From: Gillisella vitis
GTDB lineage: Bacteria; Pseudomonadota; Alphaproteobacteria; Rhizobiales; Rhizobiaceae
Reading direction: 5' to 3'
Length of the DNA stretch: 64,000 nt
Assembly: GCA_009744235.1 (NCBI GenBank)
Contig: WPHV01000003.1
Location: 398,425-462,424 of the forward strand
This document shows, piece after piece, positions 45,734 through 54,523 of the stretch. Positions within the stretch are counted from its first letter, which is position 1; every line of letters starts with the position of its first letter. The notes under the pieces were generated by a model that saw only the letters and a list, made by a program, of their open reading frames with translations, did not search any database and was not told where the DNA came from. A program made the position numbers and the translations under genes.

Positions 45734-47086
45734 TCAAACCGCAATGGAATGACGGGCCTTACCGCTGGAAAAGTAGCAATCGAACGTGGCCGCAACACTG
45801 CGGGCAAAGAGCCGTCCGGTTGGCGTCAGAGTAAAATATTCCCGGTCGATCCGGCAGAGATCGTCACCGTTGGAGGCCGTGAATATCTTGGCTTCTGCGA
45901 TCACACCCTCGGCGACATCTGGGAAAGCCTGCCGGATCTCTGCAAAGGAAAAGCCGAACTCGCACATGATCTTTTCGATGACGGCGGCACGCACCCGATC
46001 ATCGCTGCTCAGGGCAATACCTCTTGTCGCGGCAAGCCCGTTTTCGCTGACAAGACGCTGATATTCTCCAGTCGCGGGCATGTTCTGTACATAGCCTTGC
46101 GGCAGTTGGCTGATCGAAGACGCGCCAAGTCCGATCAAGGCATCGGCGCCGTCAGTCGTATAACCCTGGAAATTACGCCGCAGCCGTTTTTGCCGTGCCG
46201 CGACAGCCAGGCTATCCTCTGGCAATGCGAAATGGTCGATGCCAATCGCATCATAACCAGCCGCAACCAGCATGGCAGAGGCCCGCACCATCTGTTCATA
46301 ACGCATGACAATATCGGGCAAGGCATTCTCGGGAATCAGCGTCTGATGCTTTTTCATCCAGGGCACATGGGCATAGCCGAATAACGCGATCCGATCCGGC
46401 TTCAACGACACGATGTCGAGGACAGTTTTCTCCAGACTTTTAAGGGTCTGATAGGGAAGACCATAGAGAATATCGCAATTGACTGAGGTGGCACCGCGCT
46501 TACGCACTTGTTCAACCACTGATTTAGTCTGTTCGAAGGTCTGGAGACGGTTGATCGCCTTCTGAACCACGGGATCGAAATCCTGAACACCGAGACTTGC
46601 CCGCGTCAAACCAATGGACGCAAGCGCGTCGTAGCGGGCCTCGTCGAGATCGTTCGGGTCCATTTCAACGCTGATTTCCGCATGATCGGCAAAGGTAAAA
46701 TTTGCCCGGAGCCGGCTCATCAGCGCCACCATATCCTGTGGACGCAGCATGGTGGGAGAGCCGCCGCCAAGATGCACAGCCGTCACCACTGCTTCGCGGC
46801 CAACGAGCCTGCCGGTATTTTCGATCTCACTGAAAAGCGCGGTGAGATAAGCGCTTATCGGCTCATACTTTAATGTATGCTTGGTGTGGCATGCACAAAA
46901 CCAGCAGAGCCTGTCGCAGTAGGGGATATGAATATAAAGTGAGATCGTCTGCCCCTGCCCCAGCAGCGATAGCCACTGCGCATAATTGCCGCAGTCAACA
47001 CCGGTATGAAAATGCGGCGCCGTCGGATAACTCGTGTAGCGCGGAACGGCGGCGGCATATTTCGGAAGAAGCGCTTTGGCGGGCAT
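45734..47086 (-). CDS. hemN: Oxygen-independent coproporphyrinogen III oxidase
   Basis: Radical SAM enzyme that makes protoporphyrinogen IX for heme when oxygen is scarce. The 450-residue protein has the HemN form of the cluster motif, HIPYCDRLCWFCACHTK, near residue 52, LGGGSPTMLRPQDM near 110, and NCDILYGLPYQT near 203. The ATG at 47086 gives MPAKALLPKYAAAVPRYTSYPTAPHF. An FNR-type box at 47150-47163 lies 64 bases upstream and the FnrN gene is divergent, which fits control by low oxygen. Confidence 0.95.
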   Translation of the reverse strand: MPAKALLPKYAAAVPRYTSYPTAPHFHTGVDCGNYAQWLSLLGQGQTISLYIHIPYCDRLCWFCACHTKHTLKYEPISAYLTALFSEIENTGRLVGREAVVTAVHLGGGSPTMLRPQDMVALMSRLRANFTFADHAEISVEMDPNDLDEARYDALASIGLTRASLGVQDFDPVVQKAINRLQTFEQTKSVVEQVRKRGATSVNCDILYGLPYQTLKSLEKTVLDIVSLKPDRIALFGYAHVPWMKKHQTLIPENALPDIVMRYEQMVRASAMLVAAGYDAIGIDHFALPEDSLAVAARQKRLRRNFQGYTTDGADALIGLGASSISQLPQGYVQNMPATGEYQRLVSENGLAATRGIALSSDDRVRAAVIEKIMCEFGFSFAEIRQAFPDVAEGVIAEAKIFTASNGDDLCRIDREYFTLTPTGRLFARSVAATFDCYFSSGKARHSIAV

Positions 47087-47149
47087 GAACTGAGGCCTTG
47101 TCGAGTGGCGGTTGAACTGAACAAATAATCGGTTTCAATGGAACGGACT

Positions 47150-47163
47150 TTGACTTCGATCAA
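47150..47163. promoter_or_regulatory. FNR/FixK-type anaerobox between hemN and fnrN
   Basis: TTGACTTCGATCAA matches the FNR/FixK consensus TTGAT-N4-ATCAA at nine of ten fixed positions. It lies 64 bases before hemN and 237 before fnrN. Activation of hemN by FnrN under low oxygen is inferred, and autoregulation of fnrN is possible. Confidence 0.75.
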
Positions 47164-47399
47164 TTTCTTGATAGTCTCGTTCAGGTAGAAACTCCTCATG
47201 GGAGCGCGGCGGAAAATTCGGCGGCTTTAGATGCGTGTCTGCTGCATCACCGTTTCTGCGTGGCCTGTGTCGTTTTTGAACTTTTGTCGACGCCCTACGG
47301 CGCGCAATTGCACAATGACGAACTGTTCGACCGAACCTGGGCGTCACAAGCACGCGCGACGCTACGTGTACGCGCGACTTCACATGTATGGGGCAGACA

Positions 47400-48131
47400 A
47401 TGGACATGCATAGTCTTAAAAGCAGCACCAGCGGCGCGGAGACGCCTGCTGTTTGCAGTGAATGCGAAGCCAGGCATGGCGGAGTATGCGCCTCCCTTTC
47501 GATTCTTCAATTGATCGAGCTCAACCGTATCTCGACAAAGCGCCATATCGACGCGGGCGGCGAAGTGATCGGCCAGGGAGAGCAGATCTCCAGCTATAGC
47601 AATATCGTCAAGGGCGTGGTCAAGCTGTCGAAAATGATGGCGGATGGCCGCCAACAGATCGTTGGTCTGCAATTTGCCCCGGATTTCATGGGGCGCCCTT
47701 TCCTGAAGGAAAGCAGTTTGACGGCTGAGGCTGCAACCGATGCGGAAATCTGCGCCTTTCCCCGTGCCGTCATCGACCGGCTGGTGGCCGATGCTCCTGA
47801 TTTCGAGCGAAAGCTGCACGAACAGTCCCTGAAGGAGCTGGATGAAGCGCGCGAATGGATGCTGACGTTGGGCCGCAAAACGGCGCAGGAAAAAGTGGCA
47901 AGCTTTCTTCACCTGATCGCCACCCATATCGACCCGATGCAGCCGTTCAGCAAGAGCTTCGACCTGCCGCTGTCGCGCGCCGACATTGCCGATTTCCTTG
48001 GCCTGACTATTGAAACCGTCAGCCGGCAGATGACCAAACTGCGCAAGGAGGGCATCATCATCATCGAGAACAACCGCCATGTTATCGTGCCCGACCGTCG
48101 CAAGCTGCGCGAGGCGGCTGGCTCCGATTGA
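47400..48131 (+). CDS. fnrN: Oxygen-responsive Crp/Fnr family regulator FnrN
   Basis: Transcription factor that senses oxygen through a [4Fe-4S] cluster and activates low-oxygen genes. The 243-residue protein carries cysteines at 19, 22, 30 (CSECEARHGGVC) and 118 (AEICAF), the set needed for the cluster, an effector-like domain (VIGQGEQISSYSNIVKGVVKL), and a helix-turn-helix LSRADIADFLGLTIETVSRQMTKL. GGGG lies six bases before the ATG at 47400; an ATG at 47388 is possible. The FixK/Nif-regulating FnrN of rhizobia is the closest family. Confidence 0.93.
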   Translation: MDMHSLKSSTSGAETPAVCSECEARHGGVCASLSILQLIELNRISTKRHIDAGGEVIGQGEQISSYSNIVKGVVKLSKMMADGRQQIVGLQFAPDFMGRPFLKESSLTAEAATDAEICAFPRAVIDRLVADAPDFERKLHEQSLKELDEAREWMLTLGRKTAQEKVASFLHLIATHIDPMQPFSKSFDLPLSRADIADFLGLTIETVSRQMTKLRKEGIIIIENNRHVIVPDRRKLREAAGSD

Positions 48132-48149
48132 GCCGCCTATCGTTCTGTC

Positions 48150-48650
48150 ATGACCCTGAAAATCCTGCGCTACCCTCATCCGCTTCTGGCGAAACCTTGC
48201 CAGACCGTGACGGCGTTTGACGACAGGCTGACCAGTTTTGCCGATGCATTATACGATGCAATGCGCGCCGCACCCGGCGTCGGCATTACCGCTGCGCATG
48301 TGGGCGAGCTGATGCGTCTGGTCATCCTCGATCTGCCCGAATTGGGTGGACGGCGTGATTACGTCAATCCTGAAATCCTTTCCTTGTCTCAAAACACTCT
48401 GGAACATGATGAAGGGAGTGTCTGCATGCCGGGCATGACCGAGACCGTGACACGGCCGCGCCAGATCACTCTTCGTTACCAGTCGCTGGATGGCACGGTT
48501 CACGAGGAGGAGCTTCAGGACTTTGCCGCCATCTGCATGCAGCATGAAATAGACCAGCTCGACGGCCTGTTCTGGATCCAGCGGCTCTCCCGCCTGAAAC
48601 GCGATCGGTTGCTGAAGAAATGGCAGAAGGCAATATCGTCGCAAACATGA
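48150..48650 (+). CDS. Peptide deformylase-like protein lacking metal ligands
   Basis: A 166-residue protein with the overall peptide deformylase fold. The three motifs are altered: motif I is GVGITAAHVG where a glutamine is expected, motif II is EGSVCMPG with serine at the ligand position of the usual EGC (Ser90), and motif III is QHEIDQLDG with glutamine replacing the second histidine (Gln136; His132 and Glu133 are kept). It therefore is unlikely to bind iron and deformylate in the normal way. Such paralogues are common in alphaproteobacteria. It follows fnrN by 18 bases on the same strand. Confidence 0.85.
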   Translation: MTLKILRYPHPLLAKPCQTVTAFDDRLTSFADALYDAMRAAPGVGITAAHVGELMRLVILDLPELGGRRDYVNPEILSLSQNTLEHDEGSVCMPGMTETVTRPRQITLRYQSLDGTVHEEELQDFAAICMQHEIDQLDGLFWIQRLSRLKRDRLLKKWQKAISSQT

Positions 48651-48764
48651 TCGTCACATGCGGTGTCTGACACCCGGATGGCCTGGAATCCCCAGCCAAC
48701 CGGGCATATGAACCAAATCAATCCTGAAACGTTTATCCAAAAGAAAAAACCAGGAGAACGTGTG

Positions 48765-49262
48765 ATGATTTATGCCAAGCATGGAAACGCTGCATCCACC
48801 GAAGACGAATTGCGGGACCTGGAAGAGCGCGATATCAACGACGGATGGCCTTATTCCGACACACCGGCAGCGGCCTCGGACGCGCCTGAAAATCGTGCTT
48901 ACGGAGAGACCGCCGGTAATTTCGACCGTGATACCAATGGCGGCTACCGTATTGAGGAAGTCGATGCTTCTGGAAAAGAAGAGGCGTTAAAGGATAGTTT
49001 GAGCCCCGCCACCATCGGTCGTGAAGACAGCGATGACATTGAGAGCCGCATTGCCGAACGGTTCGAGTCAGTCGACGACATGGAGCTCGATAACATCGAA
49101 ATCAGCGTCGATGGCCATACGGCGACCTTAAGTGGCATGGTCGACACCAATGAAGAAATGCGGATGGCGGCGCGTTTGGCGCTCAGTGTTCCCGGCGTTC
49201 GTCATGTCATCAACGAGATCGAAGCCATGGGGGTCGATGCCCATCAGCCCGATGAGGACTGA
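48765..49262 (+). CDS. BON domain protein, cytoplasmic or peripheral
   Basis: A 165-residue acidic protein. The N-terminal 80 residues are polar and low in hydrophobics, and the C-terminal part has a BON domain with ESRIAERFESVDDMELDNIEISVDGHTATLSGMVDT and GVRHVINEIEAMGV (split). BON domains bind phospholipids or act in osmotic shock proteins; no signal peptide is visible here. AGGAG lies six bases before the ATG at 48765; a longer frame begins at 48663 without a better start. Confidence 0.78.
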   Translation: MIYAKHGNAASTEDELRDLEERDINDGWPYSDTPAAASDAPENRAYGETAGNFDRDTNGGYRIEEVDASGKEEALKDSLSPATIGREDSDDIESRIAERFESVDDMELDNIEISVDGHTATLSGMVDTNEEMRMAARLALSVPGVRHVINEIEAMGVDAHQPDED

Positions 49263-49286
49263 TGGTGCTTGTCATGTCGTGGGTTG

Positions 49287-49318
49287 AAAGCGCTCTTACA
49301 CAATTGTGAGGGCGCTTT
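49287..49318. terminator. Bidirectional terminator
   Basis: A 14-bp stem with two G-U pairs, AAAGCGCTCTTACA (49287-49300) against TGTGAGGGCGCTTT (49305-49318), loop CAAT. It sits between the BON gene and the convergent porin gene, and overlaps the porin stop codon by two bases. Confidence 0.75.
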
Positions 49319-50750
49319 AAGGGCCTATGCGGGGCGAAAGGCCCAGGCTGCCGCCGAGGTCGAACGCCAGCGCGACATAAAAGAAGAAGCCATCCTTCTG
49401 CTGTTTTGACGAAAAGTCGGTCGGAACGATTGTGTTTGGATTGACGATATACGCTGCACCAGCGTTGAGAACGCCCCTGTTGAACAGTCCCGTTCTTGCA
49501 TGCACATCAAACATGAACGTATCCTTCGACTGGCGCTGATCCAGTCCTGCCATGACCCGCCGGGCGTTTGTTTCATATTGCGCACGTTCCTCGCTGAGGG
49601 CGATATAATGGATCGACGCACCTATCGTGGTGAGCGGATTTTCTGGCAGAAAACCCGAATATTCAAGGCCGGCATAGGCTTCCCACGGATAGGCCTGGCC
49701 GTCCCCCAACGTGTGAAAAACACCACCATAGAACGCCAGATTCTTCGGAACCGGACCACCGTTAGGATCGCTCCACAGGACTTTTCGGACCTGTCCATAA
49801 AGACCGTTCGTGCCATTCTTATGGGTGATGACCGTCGGCGAAGCGGAGCTGAATGTCGGGTTTCCAGGCCCGTCATCATAGAGAGCATCATTATAGGCGG
49901 CCGAGCGACGATAGGCACCAATCTCGAATTTTAGAGGACGAGGGGTATCTATGAAACTCTCTGCATGAATAATGTTGGCAACCGCAATATACCCATCGGT
50001 ACTGCCCTTTTCCCAATCCCAACCATCACCGTCCAGCCAATTGTCGGTATTGTTTTCAACGATACCGAAGCCCGCCGTTGTGTTGGGCGTCATTTTATAT
50101 GCCGCCCGTGCGCCCCAAACGGCAAGCCCCGCCTCAGGCAGATGGAGGGTTGCCCCTTGTGTGGAGTTGACACAGGCGGGACCGTCGCAGAAGCCCCTGG
50201 TCATGAAATTTTCGACCAGTCCCATACGACCAGCCTCGATCAGGAGCCGATCATCGAAAAAATCCGCCTGGAATGTTAAGCGGGTGAGATCCGTGTCTGA
50301 CTTGTCACGAACAGGCCCAACGAAGACATTCGCGTAGCCACCGACATTGTGAGCCGGAAAATTAAACGTTTCCGTGAGCCTTAATCGAAAATCAGGCGAC
50401 AGATGACCAGTCGCATCAAAGATTAACCCGCCATAGGCCGTCGAGCTGAATCCATATGTCGGAGAACTCTGGTAAATGTTGAAATAGTCCAACCGGAGGT
50501 CGATTCCGTTATCATGCAGAGATTTTCCAACGGACGCCAAAGGGCCTTCGTAAACCGGATCGGGAAGGTTTCCCAGGGCAGATGAAGGCACATCGGCAAC
50601 CAACGCAGGCTGGGCCGCCACTGGGACAGCAATTCCAAACAGCACGATGAACCACAATGCACAGAACAGTTTTGCTGCATGGATACTGTATTCGAGCCCT
50701 CTCGGCGTCGCCAGACTGGCGACGGCACACGTCCTCTTTCCCTGCTTCAA
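49317..50750 (-). CDS. OprB-family carbohydrate porin
   Basis: Outer membrane protein predicted to pass sugars. The 477-residue precursor has a long N-terminal region and hydrophobic signal segment FCALWFIVLFGIAVPVAAQ, followed by beta-strand-like alternating sequence with ends such as GFFFYVALAFDLGGSLGL, and a C-terminal aromatic region. The TTG at 50750 is chosen because GAGGAGG lies five bases before it, at the head of the signal peptide; an upstream ATG would add 49 residues. A pair of cysteines occurs in RGFCDGPACVNS. The substrate cannot be stated. Confidence 0.8.
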   Translation of the reverse strand: MKQGKRTCAVASLATPRGLEYSIHAAKLFCALWFIVLFGIAVPVAAQPALVADVPSSALGNLPDPVYEGPLASVGKSLHDNGIDLRLDYFNIYQSSPTYGFSSTAYGGLIFDATGHLSPDFRLRLTETFNFPAHNVGGYANVFVGPVRDKSDTDLTRLTFQADFFDDRLLIEAGRMGLVENFMTRGFCDGPACVNSTQGATLHLPEAGLAVWGARAAYKMTPNTTAGFGIVENNTDNWLDGDGWDWEKGSTDGYIAVANIIHAESFIDTPRPLKFEIGAYRRSAAYNDALYDDGPGNPTFSSASPTVITHKNGTNGLYGQVRKVLWSDPNGGPVPKNLAFYGGVFHTLGDGQAYPWEAYAGLEYSGFLPENPLTTIGASIHYIALSEERAQYETNARRVMAGLDQRQSKDTFMFDVHARTGLFNRGVLNAGAAYIVNPNTIVPTDFSSKQQKDGFFFYVALAFDLGGSLGLSPRIGP

Positions 50751-51492
50751 GGCATCCTCCTCCTCTGGTAGATATAGCGCGCGGCCTCCTACCGCGCGCT
50801 TCGGCTTAGTCAATTGACCGAGCCGTTCGATCAGGCCTGTCTTCCTCCAAACACGGGCCCTACAAACACTGATCCCCAAAACATTGGGGAAAGGCACAAG
50901 CTCATCAAATGCCGCCCAAATCTCGATTGCAGACTCGACCCCTGTCGTTCCACGCGATCCCCCCCTCGGGGCAGCCCAAGCCTGTAACGAGGCCAGATCA
51001 GCGTCGCGACAGGAGACAGATTGAAGGGATGTCGTTTGGCCATATCGCTACAGGCCTTCAGCGCACAACGGAGCCATGCCGAAAAACATGTGACATAAAC
51101 CCGATCTTTCTCAGCAAAAGAGTGCTCTTTGCCCAAGATAAGGTTGATAAGGGAGATCGTCGTCATCCCCACGACATGCCAGTCATTGATGATTTCCACC
51201 TGATCAAATTGCAACGCCATCATGGCTCAATGTTGCTTGTTGAATACCGATCGGTACGCTTTTGCTGTGGCCTGCAAAAGTCACGGAATGATACACATGC
51301 GTTGTAACCATCAACTGCCGACCACAAACGCGATTTACCCTGAAATTATTGGGAACGTGTGGTGAGGATCTGCCTTTCACAACAGCGTGGAGATATGCCC
51401 ATAAAAAAGCGCTCCCGGTTTCCCGGAAGCGCTAAAAATTTAGAGAATAGAGAGTGTTAAAGCAAACCGGTACAATTGGAACCGGGCTGACC
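50751..51492. other. 742-bp intergenic region with a candidate gene remnant and palindrome
   Basis: No complete gene is credible. On the minus strand, residues read from 51223 down as MALQFDQVEIINDWHVVGMTTISLI, which resembles an acyl-CoA dehydrogenase or flavin monooxygenase segment followed by unrelated sequence, so a decayed fragment is possible. A perfect 12-bp palindrome TACCGATCGGTA lies at 51245-51256. A terminator for the small gene to the right lies at 51402-51436. Confidence 0.35.
51402..51436 (-). terminator. Terminator after the small membrane-anchored protein gene
   Basis: AGCGCTCCCGG (51408-51418) pairs with CCGGAAGCGCT (51423-51433) with one mismatch, and a TTTTTT run follows on the minus strand. 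It lies about 60 bases after the stop codon of the gene at 51493. Confidence 0.75.
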
Positions 51493-51735
51493 CTAGCGCC
51501 ATTGCTTCGGGTCGGTGGGGTTTTGGCAGCCATAGGGCGGCAGCATGGTGCTGAAATTGGCTTGCAGCTTGGCGCAACCCCATTTGTTGAAGGGGTCCGG
51601 CAGGCGGCTGTTGATGTCGATGCCGACTTCCTGATACGGGCTTTCCGTATTGGTGACATAGGTATACCAGCGCGAGCCGAAGAGCACGATAGCGGCGATT
51701 GCCATGATCAGTATCAGGCGCAGCAGGCGTTTCAT
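51493..51735 (-). CDS. Small membrane-anchored hypothetical protein
   Basis: An 80-residue protein starting MKRLLRLILIMAIAAIVLFGSRWYTY, with one N-terminal membrane or signal segment and a short soluble tail holding two cysteines (WGCAKLQ and PYGCQNP) that could form a disulfide. No family recognised. It lies 28 bases after the diacylglycerol kinase gene on the same strand, so the two may share a transcript, and a terminator follows. Confidence 0.6.
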   Translation of the reverse strand: MKRLLRLILIMAIAAIVLFGSRWYTYVTNTESPYQEVGIDINSRLPDPFNKWGCAKLQANFSTMLPPYGCQNPTDPKQWR

Positions 51736-51763
51736 TCATTCATCCTTGTTTCAGTAGAGTGGC

Positions 51764-52213
51764 TCAGCCAGCGAAAAACATCACCCAGCCGATATAGAGT
51801 CCGTTGGCGACCAACAGGCAGAACACCGCAAATGATCCTAAGTCCTTCGCATTGCGAGCGACGATCGAAAATTCCGGTGAAATCCGGTCAATCACGTCTT
51901 CGATGGCGGTATTTAGAGCCTCGACGGAAAAAAGCATCAGCATCAACAGCAAAAAGCCGAGGTAATAGACGGGTGCTGCACCCCGCAGCGCGAGGAGCAG
52001 CAGGCCGGCTGCGAACGCCAGCACTTCATGGCGAAAGGCAGCCTCGCGCCATAAGCGTCGCGCACCCTGCATGGAATAGCGGGTGGCGGCAAAAAGATGG
52101 GCAAACCCGGTCTTTTTCTCAAAGGGGGCGGGTTTATCGTCTTCAAAACTCATGTCTGAGGCCGTCCCAATACCAGGCTTTTCAACAGAAGATGCCTCAA
52201 TGGGTGCCGGCAT
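51764..52213 (-). CDS. dgkA: Diacylglycerol kinase
   Basis: Small trimeric inner membrane kinase that recycles diacylglycerol to phosphatidate. The 149-residue protein has the family signature SVEALNTAIEDVIDRISPEFS and ARNAKDLGSFAVF, and three hydrophobic segments in the C-terminal 110 residues. The reading frame begins at 52213, inside the end of cobT; an ATG at 52153 with GGGACG nearby gives MSFEDDKPAPF and may be the true start. It belongs to the bacterial DgkA family rather than the eukaryotic type. Confidence 0.92.
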   Translation of the reverse strand: MPAPIEASSVEKPGIGTASDMSFEDDKPAPFEKKTGFAHLFAATRYSMQGARRLWREAAFRHEVLAFAAGLLLLALRGAAPVYYLGFLLLMLMLFSVEALNTAIEDVIDRISPEFSIVARNAKDLGSFAVFCLLVANGLYIGWVMFFAG

Positions 52214-53219
52214 TGGTCACGCCGGCCTGTTCGAAGGTCGCCATCCCCGTATGGCAGGCCGCAGCCGCCTTGACGATGCCAGCTGCAAGGGCTGCACCCG
52301 TCCCCTCGCCCAGCCGCATGCCAAGCGCCAGAAGCGGCGTCTTGCCCAGCTTGTCGATGGCCTTCAAATGCCCCGGCTCCGCCGAGACATGACCGATCAG
52401 GCAATGGTCGAGCGCCGAGGGATTGGCCGCTTTCAGCAGGGCAGCGGCAGCCGTCGCCACATAGCCGTCGATCAGCACCGGAATACGCTCCATTCGCGCT
52501 GCGAGAATGGCGCCTGCCATGGCGGCGATTTCGCGTCCTCCCAGACGGCGCATCACTTCCAGCGGATCGGAAAGGTGATCGCGATGAAATTCCACCGCCT
52601 GTTTGACCACAGCGATCTTGCGCTCCAGCATCTCACCTTGCGAGCCGGTGCCAGGCCCGACCCAGTCCTCGGCAGAGCCGCCGTAAAGCGCCAGGTTGAT
52701 TGCTGCGGCAATGGTCGTATTGCCAATCCCCATTTCGCCGAGGCACAGCAGATCCGTGCCACCGGCAATCGCTTCCATGCCGAAGGCCATAGTGGCCGCA
52801 CAATCACGCTCCGACAGAGCCGGCTCGACGGTAATATCGCCAGTCGGATAATCCAGCGCCAGATCGAAGATCTTCAGGCCGAGATCGTGGGCAACGCAAA
52901 TCTGGTTGATCGCCGCTCCACCGGCTGCGAAATTCTCCACCATCTGCTGGGTGACGGAGGACGGAAACGGGGTAATACCATGCCGGGCCACGCCGTGATT
53001 GCCGGCAAAGATCGCCACCAGTGGACGGTTCACCGCCGGCGCACGGCCACTCCAGGCGGCAAGCCACATGGCGATTTCCTCCAGCCGTCCAAGCGAGCCC
53101 GGCGGCTTGGTCAATTGACGGTCGCGGTCGCGGGCCGCCACAAGCGCATGGCTGTCAGGCCCTGGCAAATCGCGCAGCAGCACTCGGAAATCGTCAAACG
53201 GCAGGCCGGTTACACTCAT
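52197..53219 (-). CDS. cobT: Nicotinate-nucleotide dimethylbenzimidazole phosphoribosyltransferase
   Basis: Activates dimethylbenzimidazole, the BluB product, to alpha-ribazole phosphate for B12. The 340-residue protein has TKPPGSLGRLEEIAMWLAAW near 37, IFAGNHGVARHGITPFPSSVT near 70, and the catalytic glutamate in ALGMRLGEGTGAALA near residue 310. It is divergent from cobS, and its stop end overlaps the start of dgkA by 17 bases. Another B12 gene, bluB, is at 35001 under a riboswitch. No riboswitch is seen before cobT. Confidence 0.95.
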   Translation of the reverse strand: MSVTGLPFDDFRVLLRDLPGPDSHALVAARDRDRQLTKPPGSLGRLEEIAMWLAAWSGRAPAVNRPLVAIFAGNHGVARHGITPFPSSVTQQMVENFAAGGAAINQICVAHDLGLKIFDLALDYPTGDITVEPALSERDCAATMAFGMEAIAGGTDLLCLGEMGIGNTTIAAAINLALYGGSAEDWVGPGTGSQGEMLERKIAVVKQAVEFHRDHLSDPLEVMRRLGGREIAAMAGAILAARMERIPVLIDGYVATAAAALLKAANPSALDHCLIGHVSAEPGHLKAIDKLGKTPLLALGMRLGEGTGAALAAGIVKAAAACHTGMATFEQAGVTNAGTH

Positions 53220-53533
53220 CAGGCAGGCTTTCTTGTCTTTTATTCAGGCGGATTTGGCGCCTTTCTTAATGCATAAATTCCCAAATCGGAATCGATTCGC
53301 ACAAAATTTTATCAATGGACGAAAAAACCCTGACCTACCGGTTTTCGCAAACATTTAAGAGAAAACGATTTTGCGGAAAACGCTAACAACGGAACCAATC
53401 GTCCAGCCTTCGCGGCGACTGGCAAATAGCAATAGGCAAACTATATATTAAACCATGAAAAGAGCCGGATTCGGCACAGTTTCCCTCCAGGAAACTCGCA
53501 CAAATCCTCAGATATAAAGAGTGGACGACGTTG
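53220..53533. other. 314-bp divergent region between cobT and cobS
   Basis: No gene. AT-rich with TATATATT at 53452-53459 that could serve as a -10 box for cobS. No cobalamin riboswitch core was found. Several GTTTTCGC and AAAACG words near 53340-53380 look like degenerate repeats without clear structure. Confidence 0.4.
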
Positions 53534-54313
53534 ATGACCCTGACTGCATTTGTCGACGATCTCGCCCGTTCGCTCGGCTTCCTCAGCCGCCTGCCGATCG
53601 CTTCGCATTTTTTCCAAAACCATTCCGGCGAAATGGGCCGCACGCCCCGCGCCTTTCCTCTGGCCGGTGCGATCATTGCTGCCCCCGCTGGCCTGTTGCT
53701 GGCCCTAATGCTGGGCCTCGGCGCCAGCAGTCTGATCGCCGCTTTTGCCGCAATTGGTTTGCAAGTCCTGCTGACCGGCGCCCTGCATGAGGACGGTTTT
53801 GCCGACACAGCCGATGGCCTCGGGGGTGCCAGCCGCGAAAAAGCGCTGGATATCATGAAGGACAGCCGGGTCGGCACTTTTGGGGTCTTGTCCCTGGTTT
53901 TTGGCGTTGGTCTGCGGGTCGCGGCGCTGGCCTCGCTGGTTAATAGCCTCTCTCCCATCCATGTTGCGCTGGTAATGATCGGCATTGCCGCCGTCAGCCG
54001 GGCGCTGATGGTTTGGCATTGGCACGCCCTGCCCCCGGCAAAACCCGATGGTGTCGCGGCATCGCTTGGAAAACCGGAGGATAATACCCTATATGCGGCC
54101 CTGTTCCTCGGCTTGGCCGTCGCGGTTGTCACCATCGCGCCGGTTACCTCTTTTCATCCGCTGGTGGTCATGCTTGTCGCAAGTGGCGCGGCGGCCTTCG
54201 CGGCCAATCGGCTGGTCTCGCACAGGCTAGGCGGCCAGACTGGTGATACCATAGGCGCTACCCAACAGATTTGTGAAATCGCCGCGCTGGCCAGCATCGC
54301 CATGGCCTTGTAG
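53534..54313 (+). CDS. cobS: Adenosylcobinamide-GDP ribazoletransferase (cobalamin synthase)
   Basis: Membrane enzyme that joins alpha-ribazole to adenosylcobinamide-GDP, the last or next-to-last step of B12 assembly. The 259-residue protein has the signature GALHEDGFADTADGLGG near 85 and PLAGAIIAAPAGLLLALM, with several hydrophobic helices. The ATG at 53534 follows an in-frame TTG at 53531. A DUF1289 gene and a protease gene follow on the same strand with short gaps. Confidence 0.93.
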   Translation: MTLTAFVDDLARSLGFLSRLPIASHFFQNHSGEMGRTPRAFPLAGAIIAAPAGLLLALMLGLGASSLIAAFAAIGLQVLLTGALHEDGFADTADGLGGASREKALDIMKDSRVGTFGVLSLVFGVGLRVAALASLVNSLSPIHVALVMIGIAAVSRALMVWHWHALPPAKPDGVAASLGKPEDNTLYAALFLGLAVAVVTIAPVTSFHPLVVMLVASGAAAFAANRLVSHRLGGQTGDTIGATQQICEIAALASIAMAL

Positions 54314-54322
54314 GACATCAGC

Positions 54323-54520
54323 ATGACAAACGCTCAAGCCTCTTCGCCCTGCGCCACCTCGCCTTGCATTGGCGTCTGCACTCTGGACGAGACCAGTGCC
54401 TTCTGCCTGGGTTGCGGGCGCAGCCTGGACGATATCGCCAATTGGTCGCGCTATAGCGAGCGGCAACGGACAGAAATCATGCTGAGCTTGCGAGGGTCTC
54501 TGCCGGTAGAACAGGATTAG
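54323..54520 (+). CDS. DUF1289 family protein
   Basis: A 65-residue protein with the family cysteine pattern SPCIGVCTLDETSAFCLGCGRSLDDIANW, likely a small metal-binding fold. Function unknown. It begins nine bases after the cobS stop codon and ends three bases before the protease gene, so the three probably form one transcript. Confidence 0.85.
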   Translation: MTNAQASSPCATSPCIGVCTLDETSAFCLGCGRSLDDIANWSRYSERQRTEIMLSLRGSLPVEQD

Positions 54521-54523
54521 ACC

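Noticed and set aside
52083-53276. A 397-codon plus-strand frame opposite dgkA and cobT
   Set aside because: Both minus-strand genes are complete; the antisense frame has no family.
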